Assembly: GCA_965262255.1 (NCBI GenBank) | Contig: OZ253505.1 | Span: forward strand, 62,001 to 126,000 | Source: JANQQC01 sp965262255 | GTDB lineage: Bacteria > Pseudomonadota > Alphaproteobacteria > Caulobacterales > Hyphomonadaceae | DNA: 64,000 nt | Direction: 5' to 3' | In this document: positions 16,674-25,417 of the stretch, piece by piece | How positions within the stretch are numbered: position 1 is the stretch's first letter | Layout of the letters: every line of letters begins with the position of its first letter | The notes under the pieces: model-generated | Database searches by the model: none | What the model was told of the DNA's origin: nothing | Seen by the model: the letters and a program-made list of their open reading frames with translations, nothing else | Translations under genes and position numbers: made by a program

Positions 16674-18113
16674 TCAATTTTTCTCTATTGAACCTAGTTT
16701 ATTGTTCCGCTTCTCAGCAATCGCAAACCCAACTAACACTGTAAACGCGCCAATCCACGGCACAAGTCGTGCCCAAATTTGGCCAGGTCCTGATTCAAAA
16801 ACAAATTCATACCCCAACGAAAAACCGAACCCTGTTAGAATTGCGAATAATGTCGCAAAACCACTAGGACGATGCTTTAAGATGCGGGCTATAACAATTG
16901 GTCCAAAACTCGCCCCGAGTGAAGTCCAAGCAAATATTGTCCGATCAAATATCGTGGCCTCGAAAGAAAGTGTAATGACAACAGCAATCACACAAATCGC
17001 AATTATGGCGACTCGAGAGACAAGCACTTCGGACAATTTTAACGCCCTTGCAACCCCCATATCATGAGAAACTGCTCCACCCGCTACTAAGAACAAACTA
17101 TCAACTGTGGACATAATGGCGGACAAAGTCGCCGCAGCGATCACTCCTGCAAATATTGCCGGTAATAAATCGTTTGCTGTGCGAAAGAATACACTCTCAG
17201 CCATGCCTTCCCCTCCGTATAAACTTCGAGCAGACAAACCTAAGATAGCCATTCCAGCAAAAACAAGACACGCCCAACTTATCGCGACCATTGCCCCAGA
17301 TAACCTCGCTTTTTCATCGCGAGCGGCCATAATCCACGCAGTCAATTGCGGTTGCCCAAGTGCCGAGTATCCGACTGCGGACAGTCCAACAACAAAACCT
17401 AGAGCTATGAAACCGGTTCGACCACCAAAGATGTGTGAATATTCGGCCGGAGCAGTTGCAAACATTTCAGGAAAGGCAGAAAATCCACCTGTTGCAATAA
17501 AAACTGTCAACGGAAGAATAACAGCTACCGCAGCCATGAGAATTCCTTGAATGGTGTTGATCACCGAAACAGCAACCAATCCGCCAAGAAAAGTATACGT
17601 AACAATCAATATTGCCCCAACAATTATCCCCACATTCGCATCGATCGAGAAAAGACTATTGAATGCCACTCCTGCTCCTTGAAACTGTGAGGCGACATAG
17701 TATGAAAAACAGAATGCGATCATCAAACTTGCTACGAACCTTATGACACGCTCTAACTTTCCTGTGGCATCTTCAACGAGGAAATCTGTCAAAGTAAGAT
17801 GATCCTTTTCCTCACTAGATTTTTGCAAAACCGGTCCTGCCCAAAACCAAACAGCAGCATACCCCGTTAAAATTCCAGGGAGCATCCAAAGAGCTGAGGG
17901 ACCCGTGGCGTAAACGAACCCCGTGAATCCAAGCAAAACCCAAGCACTTGAACTGGATGCCGCATACGCGATACCCGCGACGAACGGCCCTAAATTGCGT
18001 CCTCCCAGAAGAAATTCTTTGCCAGATGCACTCTGCCGTGCAGCCCAAATTCCTACTCCAAACAAGACGATCGCAAAAACGACCAAAGAAACTAACGCAG
18101 AAATATTACTCAC
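16674..18113 (-). CDS. Sodium:solute symporter (PutP/SSS family)
   Basis: This is a 479-residue SSS-family symporter with about thirteen transmembrane helices. The N-terminal family signature is ARQSASGKEFLLGGRNLGP followed by AGIAYAASSSSAWVLLGFTG. The core helix contains FSYYVASQFQGAGVAFNSLF, and the classical SSS helix reads VIAAATLSAIMSTVDSLFLV. The start is a GTG with GGGAAG upstream. It is the second gene after the HMG-CoA-lyase-type gene (30 nt), so it shares operator site 4. Relatives carry proline, pantothenate, acetate or other carboxylates with sodium. Together with two MFS carriers this makes three inner-membrane carriers in the cluster. Substrate not predictable. Confidence 0.9.
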   Translation of the reverse strand: MSNISALVSLVVFAIVLFGVGIWAARQSASGKEFLLGGRNLGPFVAGIAYAASSSSAWVLLGFTGFVYATGPSALWMLPGILTGYAAVWFWAGPVLQKSSEEKDHLTLTDFLVEDATGKLERVIRFVASLMIAFCFSYYVASQFQGAGVAFNSLFSIDANVGIIVGAILIVTYTFLGGLVAVSVINTIQGILMAAVAVILPLTVFIATGGFSAFPEMFATAPAEYSHIFGGRTGFIALGFVVGLSAVGYSALGQPQLTAWIMAARDEKARLSGAMVAISWACLVFAGMAILGLSARSLYGGEGMAESVFFRTANDLLPAIFAGVIAAATLSAIMSTVDSLFLVAGGAVSHDMGVARALKLSEVLVSRVAIIAICVIAVVITLSFEATIFDRTIFAWTSLGASFGPIVIARILKHRPSGFATLFAILTGFGFSLGYEFVFESGPGQIWARLVPWIGAFTVLVGFAIAEKRNNKLGSIEKN

Positions 18114-18143
18114 TTCGATTGACTTCCCTTTTATTGGTTATTG

Positions 18144-19088
18144 TTACTGAAAAAGTTCACAGGCGGCTTTGAATCCTAATGGCAAACCTGCCTGAGATAA
18201 ATGTCCATACAACTCCTCTCCCGGCAAGGACGACGTTAGAAATTCTCGAGTTGCAATCAAAGAGTCTATATCGACTCCCGTATCAACCCCCATCGCTTCA
18301 AACATAAAGACTAAATCCTCTGTTACAATGTTTCCACTAGCACCCGGTGCTGTCGGACACCCTCCAATCCCGCCTAATGAACTATCAAACGTTGTAATTC
18401 CCTCTTCATAAGCGGCAAGAGCATTAGCTAGCCCTAATCCTCGTGTGTTATGCAAATGAACGCTGGTCAGTTTATCATCTCCAACGACACCACGAACATC
18501 CCGAATGATCTCCCTAATCGAGCTCGGGTCAGCATACCCCGTGGTATCCGAGAGTCCGATTTCATCACAACCCGCCTCTACAAGTTGTTCAGCACACCGT
18601 AGTATAACCTTTTTGGGAATTTTTCCTTCAATAGCACAACCAAAAGCTGTCGAGAGTGAACCTTCAAATAATGGACGCTTTTTTATCTCTTCCACATTCA
18701 AACATTCTCTAATTGCACGAACCTCTTGTATCACTTGACTATGCGTACGACGGATATTTTTTACAGAATGTGTTTCACTTACCGACAACGGTAAAGTAAT
18801 TTTATGCGCTGCACACTCGATAGCCGTCTTAGCTCCCCTAAGATTCGGAATTAGTACCGCTACATCGAGACCGTCAATTGCCGTTGCAAACCTTACGACA
18901 TCTTCCGTATCCGCTAGCTGAGGCAGGAGTTTTGAAGAGACAAACGAACCCACCTCAATTTCTCTCAATCCTGCTCCAAACAATGCCGATATCCACTGTT
19001 TCTTAACTTCGGTCGGCATAATTGACGTGCAATTTTGTAGTCCGTCTCGAGGACCGACTTCGCTAATTTGTACACTAGGTTGAGACAT
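18144..19088 (-). CDS. Hydroxymethylglutaryl-CoA lyase family enzyme
   Basis: This is a 314-residue member of the HMG-CoA lyase group of DRE-TIM metallolyases. The catalytic N-terminal motif is EVGPRDGLQN (Arg14, Asp15). Other landmarks are CDEIGLSDTTGYADP, the metal-binding HLHNTRGLGLANAL, and the Cys-loop GGIGGCPTAPGASGN. The last motif is that of true HMG-CoA lyases and citramalyl-CoA lyases of the same fold, not of isopropylmalate synthases. It would cleave a 3-hydroxy-3-methyl-acyl-CoA to acetyl-CoA plus a keto acid. It is divergent from a CaiB/BaiF gene through operator site 4 and near leuCD-like genes. Together these could activate, hydrate and split a branched dicarboxylate. Confidence 0.88.
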   Translation of the reverse strand: MSQPSVQISEVGPRDGLQNCTSIMPTEVKKQWISALFGAGLREIEVGSFVSSKLLPQLADTEDVVRFATAIDGLDVAVLIPNLRGAKTAIECAAHKITLPLSVSETHSVKNIRRTHSQVIQEVRAIRECLNVEEIKKRPLFEGSLSTAFGCAIEGKIPKKVILRCAEQLVEAGCDEIGLSDTTGYADPSSIREIIRDVRGVVGDDKLTSVHLHNTRGLGLANALAAYEEGITTFDSSLGGIGGCPTAPGASGNIVTEDLVFMFEAMGVDTGVDIDSLIATREFLTSSLPGEELYGHLSQAGLPLGFKAACELFQ

Positions 19089-19130
19089 GTATACCCGTAA
19101 ATTTGAGTTGAAATGAATGAGAGGTTTATT

Positions 19131-19146
19131 AAATGATATATCATTT
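19131..19146. promoter_or_regulatory. Palindromic operator, site 4 (exact)
   Basis: Exact AAATGATATATCATTT between the lyase gene (start 19088, leftward) and the CoA-transferase (start 19206, rightward). Its right end overlaps a possible -35, TTGACG at 19145-19150, followed 16 nt later by TGTAAA, so it would repress the CoA-transferase by competing with polymerase. Flanks match site 1. Confidence 0.75.
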
Positions 19147-19205
19147 GACGATAATTTTCAAAATCTTGTAAAGTGATTCGGCAGATTGATAGAGGAGTAA
19201 ATCTA

Positions 19206-20390
19206 TTGACCAAGTTGCTAACGAACATCAAAGTTATTGAATTTACGCACATGGTAATGGGACCAGCGGCCGGACTGGTTCTTGCTGACCTTGGAGCTAA
19301 TGTCATAAAGGTCGAACCTATAACAGGCGATAAGACTCGCACATTGCGCGGTTCTGGTGCTGGATATTTTTCGATGTACAATCGAAACAAAAAGAGCATC
19401 GCCATTGATCTAAAATGTAATGAAGGTAACGAAATTGCTCTCAAACTCATTGACGATGCTGACGTAGTTATCGAAAATTTTCGCAGTGGGTCGATGGACG
19501 CTCAAGGTTTCGGCTATGACGCGCTGTCTAAACGCAATCCTAAACTCATTTACTGCTCGGAAAAAGGATTCCTTGACGGCCCTTACGCTAATCGAACAGC
19601 ATTAGACGAAATAGCACAAATGATGGGTGGACTCGCTTATATGACGGGTCCAACAGGTCGCCCCCTTCGATCTGGAGCAAGCGTCATTGACGTTACCGGC
19701 GGAATGTTTGGCGCGATATCGATTCTTTCTGCACTCCAAAACCGAGCCGTCACAGGTAAAGGTTGTCACGTCAAGGCATCATTGTTCGAATCAACCGCGT
19801 TTCTCGTCGGCCAACATATCGCCCAATACGCGGTGACAGGTGTCCCAGCTGCGCCAATGCCTGAACGAATTTCTGCATGGGCGGTGTACGATGTCTTTGA
19901 AACTAAGTCTGGCGAAAAAGTTTTCGTCGGTGTTGTCTCAGATCGACAATGGTTTAAGTTTTGTAAAGCCTTTGCTCTAGATGATTGGATTGATAAGGAG
20001 GGATTTAAAACAAATAATGAACGCGTTGAGCTTCGCGAAGAGATAATCCCTCACTTGCGTAAAATATTTCTGCAATATGAAAAGAATGATTTACTCGCCA
20101 TACTCGAGGAAATCGGCCTTCCTTTTGCCCCGATCATGAAACCCGAGGAACTAATCAATGATCCTCATTTACGTCAAAGTCATGGCCTACTCGATATTAC
20201 AACTCCCGAGGATAGCAATGTGCCATTACCCGCACTTCCTATAGCGATCGACGGCAAAAGACCTTCTCTCCGATTACATCCCCCTAAAGTCGGGGAACAC
20301 ACTACTGATTCTCTTCGTGAAATCGGTTTATCTTCCGATCAGATAAAAGATTTGCTTGAACGAAAAATTGTTAATCAGATAGACCGTTAA
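19206..20390 (+). CDS. CaiB/BaiF family (class III) CoA-transferase
   Basis: This is a second class III CoA-transferase, about 394 residues and complete. I start it at a TTG (19206) because GAGGAG (19192-19197) is optimally spaced; a GTG at 19173 lies upstream of that ribosome site. Motifs are KVIEFTHMVMGPAAGLVLAD, GANVIKVEPITGDKTRTLRG, MYNRNKKSIAIDLK and DVVIENFRSGSMDAQGFGYD. The active-site region is YMTGPTGRPLRSGASVIDVT, with the catalytic Asp in VIDVTGG. The 3' end overlaps the convergent LeuD-like gene by 20 bp. It is divergent from the HMG-CoA-lyase-type gene and probably supplies that lyase with its CoA ester. Confidence 0.92.
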   Translation: MTKLLTNIKVIEFTHMVMGPAAGLVLADLGANVIKVEPITGDKTRTLRGSGAGYFSMYNRNKKSIAIDLKCNEGNEIALKLIDDADVVIENFRSGSMDAQGFGYDALSKRNPKLIYCSEKGFLDGPYANRTALDEIAQMMGGLAYMTGPTGRPLRSGASVIDVTGGMFGAISILSALQNRAVTGKGCHVKASLFESTAFLVGQHIAQYAVTGVPAAPMPERISAWAVYDVFETKSGEKVFVGVVSDRQWFKFCKAFALDDWIDKEGFKTNNERVELREEIIPHLRKIFLQYEKNDLLAILEEIGLPFAPIMKPEELINDPHLRQSHGLLDITTPEDSNVPLPALPIAIDGKRPSLRLHPPKVGEHTTDSLREIGLSSDQIKDLLERKIVNQIDR

Positions 20391-21021
20391 CCCGAATTCT
20401 CTTACCTGAATGTAACCAAGACCGCTTTTTCTTATCGTTTTCAAAGAATGCCTTAACTTTACCAATGTCTTTCATCGTCATTGCGATAGAGTCTAATCCT
20501 TCGGCTAGCAATCTTTTGTGATAATCCTTAATATCAAATCTCCATCTCTGCCCTTTGTCCGACATAGGTGTAACTGTTTGCCCCTGAAGATCAATTTCAA
20601 ATTCAAATATTTCGGCTAGAACACCATCAGGTAACATTGTTTCGCTCGGTAAGTGAATCGGAACGATACTATTGCGTATACAATTCTCGTAGAAAATCGC
20701 ACCAAAACTTCTCGCGAGAATGGCTCGAAACCCATAATCTCTTAAAGCCCACACAGCGTGTTCCCGTGACGACCCACATCCAAAATTGTGTCCAGACACC
20801 AGAATGTTGACCGTCTTCATTCTCGGTTGATTCAATACAAAATCAGGATCCCTAACCCGTTCTTTGATATCCAGATATCTCCAACCCGCAAAAAGGCTGT
20901 CTGAATAATCGTGTCCCGCTTTAGATCGTAATTCACTACTCGGAATAATTTGATCGGTATCAATATGATCGCGCAAAATCGCAATGGCTTGTCCAACTAG
21001 TTTTGCAAATGGTTCAGCCAC
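20371..21021 (-). CDS. LeuD-like small subunit of a 3-isopropylmalate dehydratase-type hydro-lyase
   Basis: This is a 216-residue swivel-domain subunit of the aconitase superfamily, LeuD type. Landmarks are ILRDHIDTDQIIPSSELRS, NILVSGHNFGCGSSREHAVW and RAILARSFGAIFYENCIRN. The GTG start has GAGGGA upstream and lies 3 nt after the LeuC-like stop. The standard leucine enzyme is usually encoded with leuB; no leuB or leuA is here. Placement beside a CoA-transferase and an HMG-CoA-lyase-type gene suggests a catabolic hydro-lyase, for example acting on a methyl-branched dicarboxylate. This is inference. Leucine biosynthesis is not excluded. Confidence 0.85.
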   Translation of the reverse strand: MAEPFAKLVGQAIAILRDHIDTDQIIPSSELRSKAGHDYSDSLFAGWRYLDIKERVRDPDFVLNQPRMKTVNILVSGHNFGCGSSREHAVWALRDYGFRAILARSFGAIFYENCIRNSIVPIHLPSETMLPDGVLAEIFEFEIDLQGQTVTPMSDKGQRWRFDIKDYHKRLLAEGLDSIAMTMKDIGKVKAFFENDKKKRSWLHSGKRIRVNGLSD

Positions 21022-21024
21022 GCC

Positions 21025-22410
21025 TTAACATCCCTCAATATTGACATCTTCCGGCGTACAAATCTTCCCAGCGATCGCACTTGCGGCGACGACAGCTGGA
21101 CTAGCCAAATGCGTTCTTACGTTAGGTCCCTGCCGACCTTCAAAATTGCGATTTGTCGACGAGACGACTCGTGAATTCGGAGGAAACGTCTCTCCACCAG
21201 CGTAAAAACACATAGCGCACCCTGGTTCTCCCCATTCAAACCCTGCGGTTTTGAAGACTTTATCGATACCTAACGCTTCCGCATCTCGTTTAACTTTTTG
21301 AGACCCTGGAACACACACTGCCTTTATTCCGTTTGCAACTTTTCTATTTCTAAGGACTTTTGCAGCAGATTTTAAATCCGATAACCGACCGTTGGTACAA
21401 GAGCCGATGAATGCACCTTGAATTTGTAAAGATCTAATAGGTTGACCGGCTTTAAGGTTCATATAGTTCAATGCCTGTTGAGACGCATCATCAGGAATAA
21501 CGCCATCAACGGACATACTCTGCTCTGGACTCGTTCCCCAAGTAACATGAGGGCGAACTCCATTGACATTGACATCTATAATTTGATCAAAGGTCGCGTT
21601 TTTATCTGTTCGTAAATTCGATAATCTATCCAAATGTTCTCCCGAAGGTGAAAACGGTTTATCGGCGATATACGCCATGGTTTTGTGATCTGGAGCAATA
21701 ATCGCCGTAAAAGCCGCAAACTCTGCAGCCATATTACATAAGGTGAGTCGTTCATCTATACTCATTTCGTTGACAACATTGCCGGAGTACTCAATAGCAA
21801 AATTATGTCCTCCATATGCCCTATACTTAGCAATCACAAATAGAGCTATGTCCTTTACGCTGCATTCTTCCCTCGGTTTACCCGACAATCTAACGAGCAT
21901 TTGTTTCGGTTTTCGAACTCGAATAGCGGAAGTCGCCAAAACGTGTTCTGTTTCGCTTGACCCGATCCCCCATGCCAAAGTCCCGAGAGCCCCTATACTG
22001 CAAGTATGACTGTCAGGACAGACTAGAGACAGGCCTGGGGTTGCGATACCTTGCTCAGGAGAAACAACATGAACTATCCCTTGCTCTCGGCTATTTGTAT
22101 CAATTAAGTTGATATCCAGCTTTCTAGCGAGAGACCGTGTTACTCGGATAAACGAATCTCCATCAGGGCTTCGAGCTTCGTTCTCCCTGCGTCCTGGAGC
22201 AAAAGAAACAATATGATCCATAATCGCAAAAACGCGAGTTGGATCGAATACAGAGTATCCTTTGTTGATTAATGATTGAAGCGCAACACCTCCTGTCCGT
22301 TCGTGAAGTAGCAGACGGTCGATCGCAATTAGGTCATCGCCATCGTCATACTTTGTAATTCGATGAGCATCCCACAATTTACTGAAAAGTGTTGAGGGCG
22401 TATCCGCCAT
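21025..22410 (-). CDS. LeuC-like large subunit of a 3-isopropylmalate dehydratase-type hydro-lyase
   Basis: This is a 461-residue catalytic subunit of an aconitase-superfamily hydro-lyase with a predicted 4Fe-4S cluster. Landmarks are LFSKLWDAHRITKYDDGDDL (LeuC typically has KxWDxHxV), VCPDSHTCSIGALGTLAWGI with the substrate-binding SHT, IGSCTNGRLSDL with the first cluster Cys, and EPGCAMCFYAGGE with the other two. Common LeuC has CSMCLxMN at the last site, so the CAMCFYAGGE variant may mean a different substrate. It forms a two-gene unit with the LeuD-like subunit (3 nt gap). It would interconvert a hydroxy-dicarboxylate and its unsaturated form. Confidence 0.87.
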   Translation of the reverse strand: MADTPSTLFSKLWDAHRITKYDDGDDLIAIDRLLLHERTGGVALQSLINKGYSVFDPTRVFAIMDHIVSFAPGRRENEARSPDGDSFIRVTRSLARKLDINLIDTNSREQGIVHVVSPEQGIATPGLSLVCPDSHTCSIGALGTLAWGIGSSETEHVLATSAIRVRKPKQMLVRLSGKPREECSVKDIALFVIAKYRAYGGHNFAIEYSGNVVNEMSIDERLTLCNMAAEFAAFTAIIAPDHKTMAYIADKPFSPSGEHLDRLSNLRTDKNATFDQIIDVNVNGVRPHVTWGTSPEQSMSVDGVIPDDASQQALNYMNLKAGQPIRSLQIQGAFIGSCTNGRLSDLKSAAKVLRNRKVANGIKAVCVPGSQKVKRDAEALGIDKVFKTAGFEWGEPGCAMCFYAGGETFPPNSRVVSSTNRNFEGRQGPNVRTHLASPAVVAASAIAGKICTPEDVNIEGC

Positions 22411-22770
22411 GGCTACTGTTGCGTCCTTGGTATCTGGAGGTTGCTCAAATGATTTGGCTCGTAAATTTTTTCTAATTTATCACGCTTTAAGGCTAAATAC
22501 TGTCCTACACAGATTTAGCATAGTCTCCGCCATAGATTCTCACCCAACCGCACTATTATCTCTCAATGGTTTTCTGATCACTATAGAGGAACCTAATTCT
22601 TGAACTGACATAATGGTAATTGAAGATTTCGTGGCAATCTCTATAATGTACGTGATGTTCTTTTTGATTAGATAAGTAGTGAGAATTTCTGTTTTAGACT
22701 TTCATGTCATTATTCTCATTCTTTAGGAAATTTCTCGATTCAAATCAAGAACAAACGAGTTTCGTTCCTA
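22411..22770. other. Divergent intergenic stretch, no gene seen
   Basis: This 360-bp region lies between the divergent LeuC-like and MFS genes. An open frame across 22409-22603 begins opposite the LeuC start and has no ribosome site or recognisable protein, so I do not call it. The palindromic operator word is not present here, which sets these two genes apart from the four-site regulon. Confidence 0.45.
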
Positions 22771-24192
22771 GTGCCAGAATCTTCTCCAGAAAATCGTGAC
22801 CGTAAACAGCCTGCGCAGGAAGCTGTAGCAAGGACAGAGTCCCCCGACAATTCTTCGGACGGGAGCGTCCGATTCGATCAACGCGAAGTTCCTAATCCAC
22901 CCAAGAAGACTAGAAGATTACGATTTGAACTTCCAGCGTATCTCGTGGTTCAAGCCAGCTGGTTTATGGCATTCGGGCTTCAAATAGTCCTCTTCCCTTA
23001 CCTGATCACTCAACGACTTGATTTGGGCGGTAAAGAGTTAGGCCTTGCTAATATGGCGTTGGCTACTCCGTCGGTAATATTTCTTCTTATCGGTGGTGTT
23101 GTTGCTGAACGATTACCAAGTCGTAACTTGCTAATTCTGTTACACCTACTCGCAGCACTTCCTGCATTTGGATTAGCTTACGCGATTCATGTTGACGCAC
23201 TCTCGTACCCCCTAATGATTTTATACGGACTTTCGATCGGAACGATTGGAGCGTTCATGATGCCGATTCGGGACGCGACAGTTAATGAGGTCGTAGAACG
23301 CAGAATCAATATCGGCTCTTCAGTTACCTTACAACTCGGTGTCACCCTCGCCACGATGACGCAATTCATTAGTCAAATATTTGGAATTTCATTGGCAGGA
23401 TATGCCGATAAAGTTACAAGAATGCCGTCTTGGCTGGGCGGATTCGATGTCGGCCCCATTGCAAGCGAACGCCTCTTGTTTATTCAAGGATTCGTCATGG
23501 CTGTCGGGGCAATATTTGCATTGATAATGATCAAGGGGAAGCAATTGTACACGGGTCGAAAAGGCATTCAGGCAGCTTTCGGCGATGCAATGGATGGATT
23601 TCGGGCGGTTCGCGCCGATCCGAGATTATGGTCGATTTCTGTATTGATGATTGGAGTTGGAATTTTTATTATTGGTTCCTTCCTGGTTGTGCTACCGATG
23701 CTAAATCGCGACACCTATGGATTCGGTCCTGACGGTTTGAGGGACATGTTCGTTACATTTTGGTTTGGAGCAGCGGTATCAACCTTCGTCCTTTCCTGTT
23801 TTAAAGCCATAAAAAGACAAGGACGTTGGTTACTATTCTCTCAGTTGCTTGGGGTAACGACGATAGCGGCAATCGTTTTCCCGGTTCCCCACGAAATATT
23901 TTTAGGTATTGTTTTCTTCTGGGGAATTGCGGCAGGCATTTCAATAACGCTCAGCCGTGCAATTGTTCAAGCGGCGGCACCAAAGGATCAGATCGCACGA
24001 GTCTTATCCGTTTATCAACTGGGTTTTATGGCCGGGGCTCCGATTGGAGCGGCTATGATGGGCATACTAGTAGACATGCTTGGACCAAGAATGGCGGCAA
24101 TAATCCCAGCGGTCGGTATGGGAACGCTTATTGTTTGGGTGTTTTTATTTACGCCCGTATGGTCTTTCCAAAACAAGGCCCGTGAAACTTAG
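22771..24192 (+). CDS. MFS transporter, exporter-like
   Basis: This is a 473-residue major facilitator with a hydrophilic, charged N-terminal tail of about 50 residues and then about twelve helices. The first helix follows YLVVQASWFMAFGLQIVLFP. The motif-A-like loop is LIGGVVAERLPSRNLLILLH, and an internal loop IKGKQLYTGRKGIQAAFGDA precedes DGFRAVRADPRLWSISVLMI, a layout typical of the MFS_3/EntS-like exporters. The C-half helix has LSVYQLGFMAGAPIGAAMMG. The GTG start lacks a clear ribosome site. It could export a toxic intermediate or an unrelated compound. Substrate unknown. Confidence 0.85.
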   Translation: MPESSPENRDRKQPAQEAVARTESPDNSSDGSVRFDQREVPNPPKKTRRLRFELPAYLVVQASWFMAFGLQIVLFPYLITQRLDLGGKELGLANMALATPSVIFLLIGGVVAERLPSRNLLILLHLLAALPAFGLAYAIHVDALSYPLMILYGLSIGTIGAFMMPIRDATVNEVVERRINIGSSVTLQLGVTLATMTQFISQIFGISLAGYADKVTRMPSWLGGFDVGPIASERLLFIQGFVMAVGAIFALIMIKGKQLYTGRKGIQAAFGDAMDGFRAVRADPRLWSISVLMIGVGIFIIGSFLVVLPMLNRDTYGFGPDGLRDMFVTFWFGAAVSTFVLSCFKAIKRQGRWLLFSQLLGVTTIAAIVFPVPHEIFLGIVFFWGIAAGISITLSRAIVQAAAPKDQIARVLSVYQLGFMAGAPIGAAMMGILVDMLGPRMAAIIPAVGMGTLIVWVFLFTPVWSFQNKARET

Positions 24193-24749
24193 CTGGTTAA
24201 ATTTAGCGACTATATCAACAAATGTTGGCAAGAGGAACCAGAAAGATTCATCAAAAATCCTGATAACCATTTTTGCGGGACTATACATCTAATTTGAGAT
24301 TGTCGCGAAATAGAATAGTTGTTCATTAATTCCTAAAATTTTTCGAATACTGCCGATGAAAAGTGGATATTCGGGGCAAAATACCGCCAAAAATTCGAAT
24401 CTTAAATGAACGTAATTATTACCACAAGACTACTCACCACTAAACAATCGGGGGGATATCTAGGTAATCCAAGTGATTAAGTGCGGCAACATCAGTACTT
24501 CAGAAAGCATGGCGGACGAAGAGAATTCGAGAATACTAGTCAGTGAACTCAAGAGTAAAGAAGATAAACCAATTTTATTCTAACCGACATATGGAAACTA
24601 TTGACCAAAAAAATTTCCAGCTTTACGCGGTTGTTAACAATTCCATTTAGCAAAAACCTTGGGAAGTTTATGGAAAAGACTTCACAGTTGAAATCCTTTC
24701 AGTTTTACGATCCCTTTACAAAAATCGACACACTGTTCCAAAGAGTCCT
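24193..24749. other. Intergenic stretch between the catabolic and accessory regions
   Basis: This is 557 bp with no convincing gene. An 87-codon frame starting at 24601 runs opposite the 3' end of the vapC gene and has no recognisable content. No RNA gene or integrase site is seen. The segment marks the switch from the metabolic cluster to toxin-antitoxin and restriction-like genes, so it may hold an old insertion boundary. Confidence 0.4.
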
Positions 24750-25136
24750 CTATTCTATGGAGGAGGGAAATGCGACTCTAAGTTCAACTGCCGCAGTGCG
24801 TAGCCGTTTATCCGATGTCCAAAGAAAGGTGTTCCCTTCAAAACAAACCGATGCAAGCAAATGACAGTCAATATATCCTATACGTCGTCCTTGTAGTTTA
24901 TTTTTTCTCACAAATCTGACTACATCGTCGTCTTTGATACTACCGATTCTGTTGATAGTCTGAAGAGCCGATATAAGTTTGCTTCGACGACCAAGATCTC
25001 CGACCACCAGCTCCCCCACCACAAAAGGATGCGAACAAAGTGAAGGATTAGCCAAAAGGCTATCAATTGCTCCAGTCTGTTCGTCTAGAAACTCAATCCA
25101 TACGGAGGAATCAACTAGAAGTTTCGGAAACGACAC
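24750..25136 (-). CDS. vapC: VapC-type PIN-domain toxin
   Basis: This is a 128-residue PIN-domain ribonuclease, toxin of a type II toxin-antitoxin pair. The conserved acidic residues are all visible: Asp9 in LLVDSSVWIEFL, Glu42 in VVGELVVGDL, Asp90 in IGYIDCHLLAS and Asp109 in FLWTSDKRL. The GTG start comes directly after the antitoxin stop (TAA-GTG), so translation is coupled. PIN toxins cleave tRNA or rRNA when released from antitoxin. Both genes appear intact. The target RNA cannot be predicted. Confidence 0.9.
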   Translation of the reverse strand: MSFPKLLVDSSVWIEFLDEQTGAIDSLLANPSLCSHPFVVGELVVGDLGRRSKLISALQTINRIGSIKDDDVVRFVRKNKLQGRRIGYIDCHLLASVCFEGNTFLWTSDKRLRTAAVELRVAFPSSIE

Positions 25137-25349
25137 TTATTCTGGCTCTTCTTCTCGTGGCTCCATTCGACGACGGGGAGTCAGTTTCAAACCCGGTTCC
25201 GAGCCGCCGAGCGTCGAGAGATACTTCGCGGCCTGATAGGATGCAAAATTCTTGATGGCGTATCGAAGGAGACTCGCCGTTTTCTCGATTTTTGTTAACT
25301 TCTTAGCTTCAGCGATCAAGGTATCGTCAAGATTAACAGACATTCTCAT
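25137..25349 (-). CDS. vapB: VapB-type antitoxin
   Basis: This is a 70-residue antitoxin with an N-terminal ribbon-helix-helix DNA-binding region, MRMSVNLDDTLIAEAKKLTK, and a C-terminal tail, RRRMEPREEEPE, expected to wrap the PIN toxin. GGAG lies 9 nt before the ATG. It is the first gene of a leftward vapBC operon and directly abuts vapC. It should repress its own promoter together with the toxin. The sequence is typical of DUF2191-type antitoxins. Confidence 0.87.
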   Translation of the reverse strand: MRMSVNLDDTLIAEAKKLTKIEKTASLLRYAIKNFASYQAAKYLSTLGGSEPGLKLTPRRRMEPREEEPE

Positions 25350-25417
25350 AATTTAGTTCTCCAGCAGTTTCAAATTCACCAATTGACTTAGATACACTAA
25401 TACTAGCAATACGGATG

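Noticed and set aside
19173..19205. GTG start for the second CoA-transferase
   Set aside because: The GAGGAG ribosome site lies downstream of it and points to the TTG at 19206.
22409..22603. Possible small gene upstream of the second MFS gene
   Set aside because: No ribosome site, no recognisable protein, and it starts opposite the LeuC-like start codon.
24601..24864. 87-codon frame on the plus strand before vapC
   Set aside because: Half of it is antisense to the vapC 3' end and the sequence has no family features.
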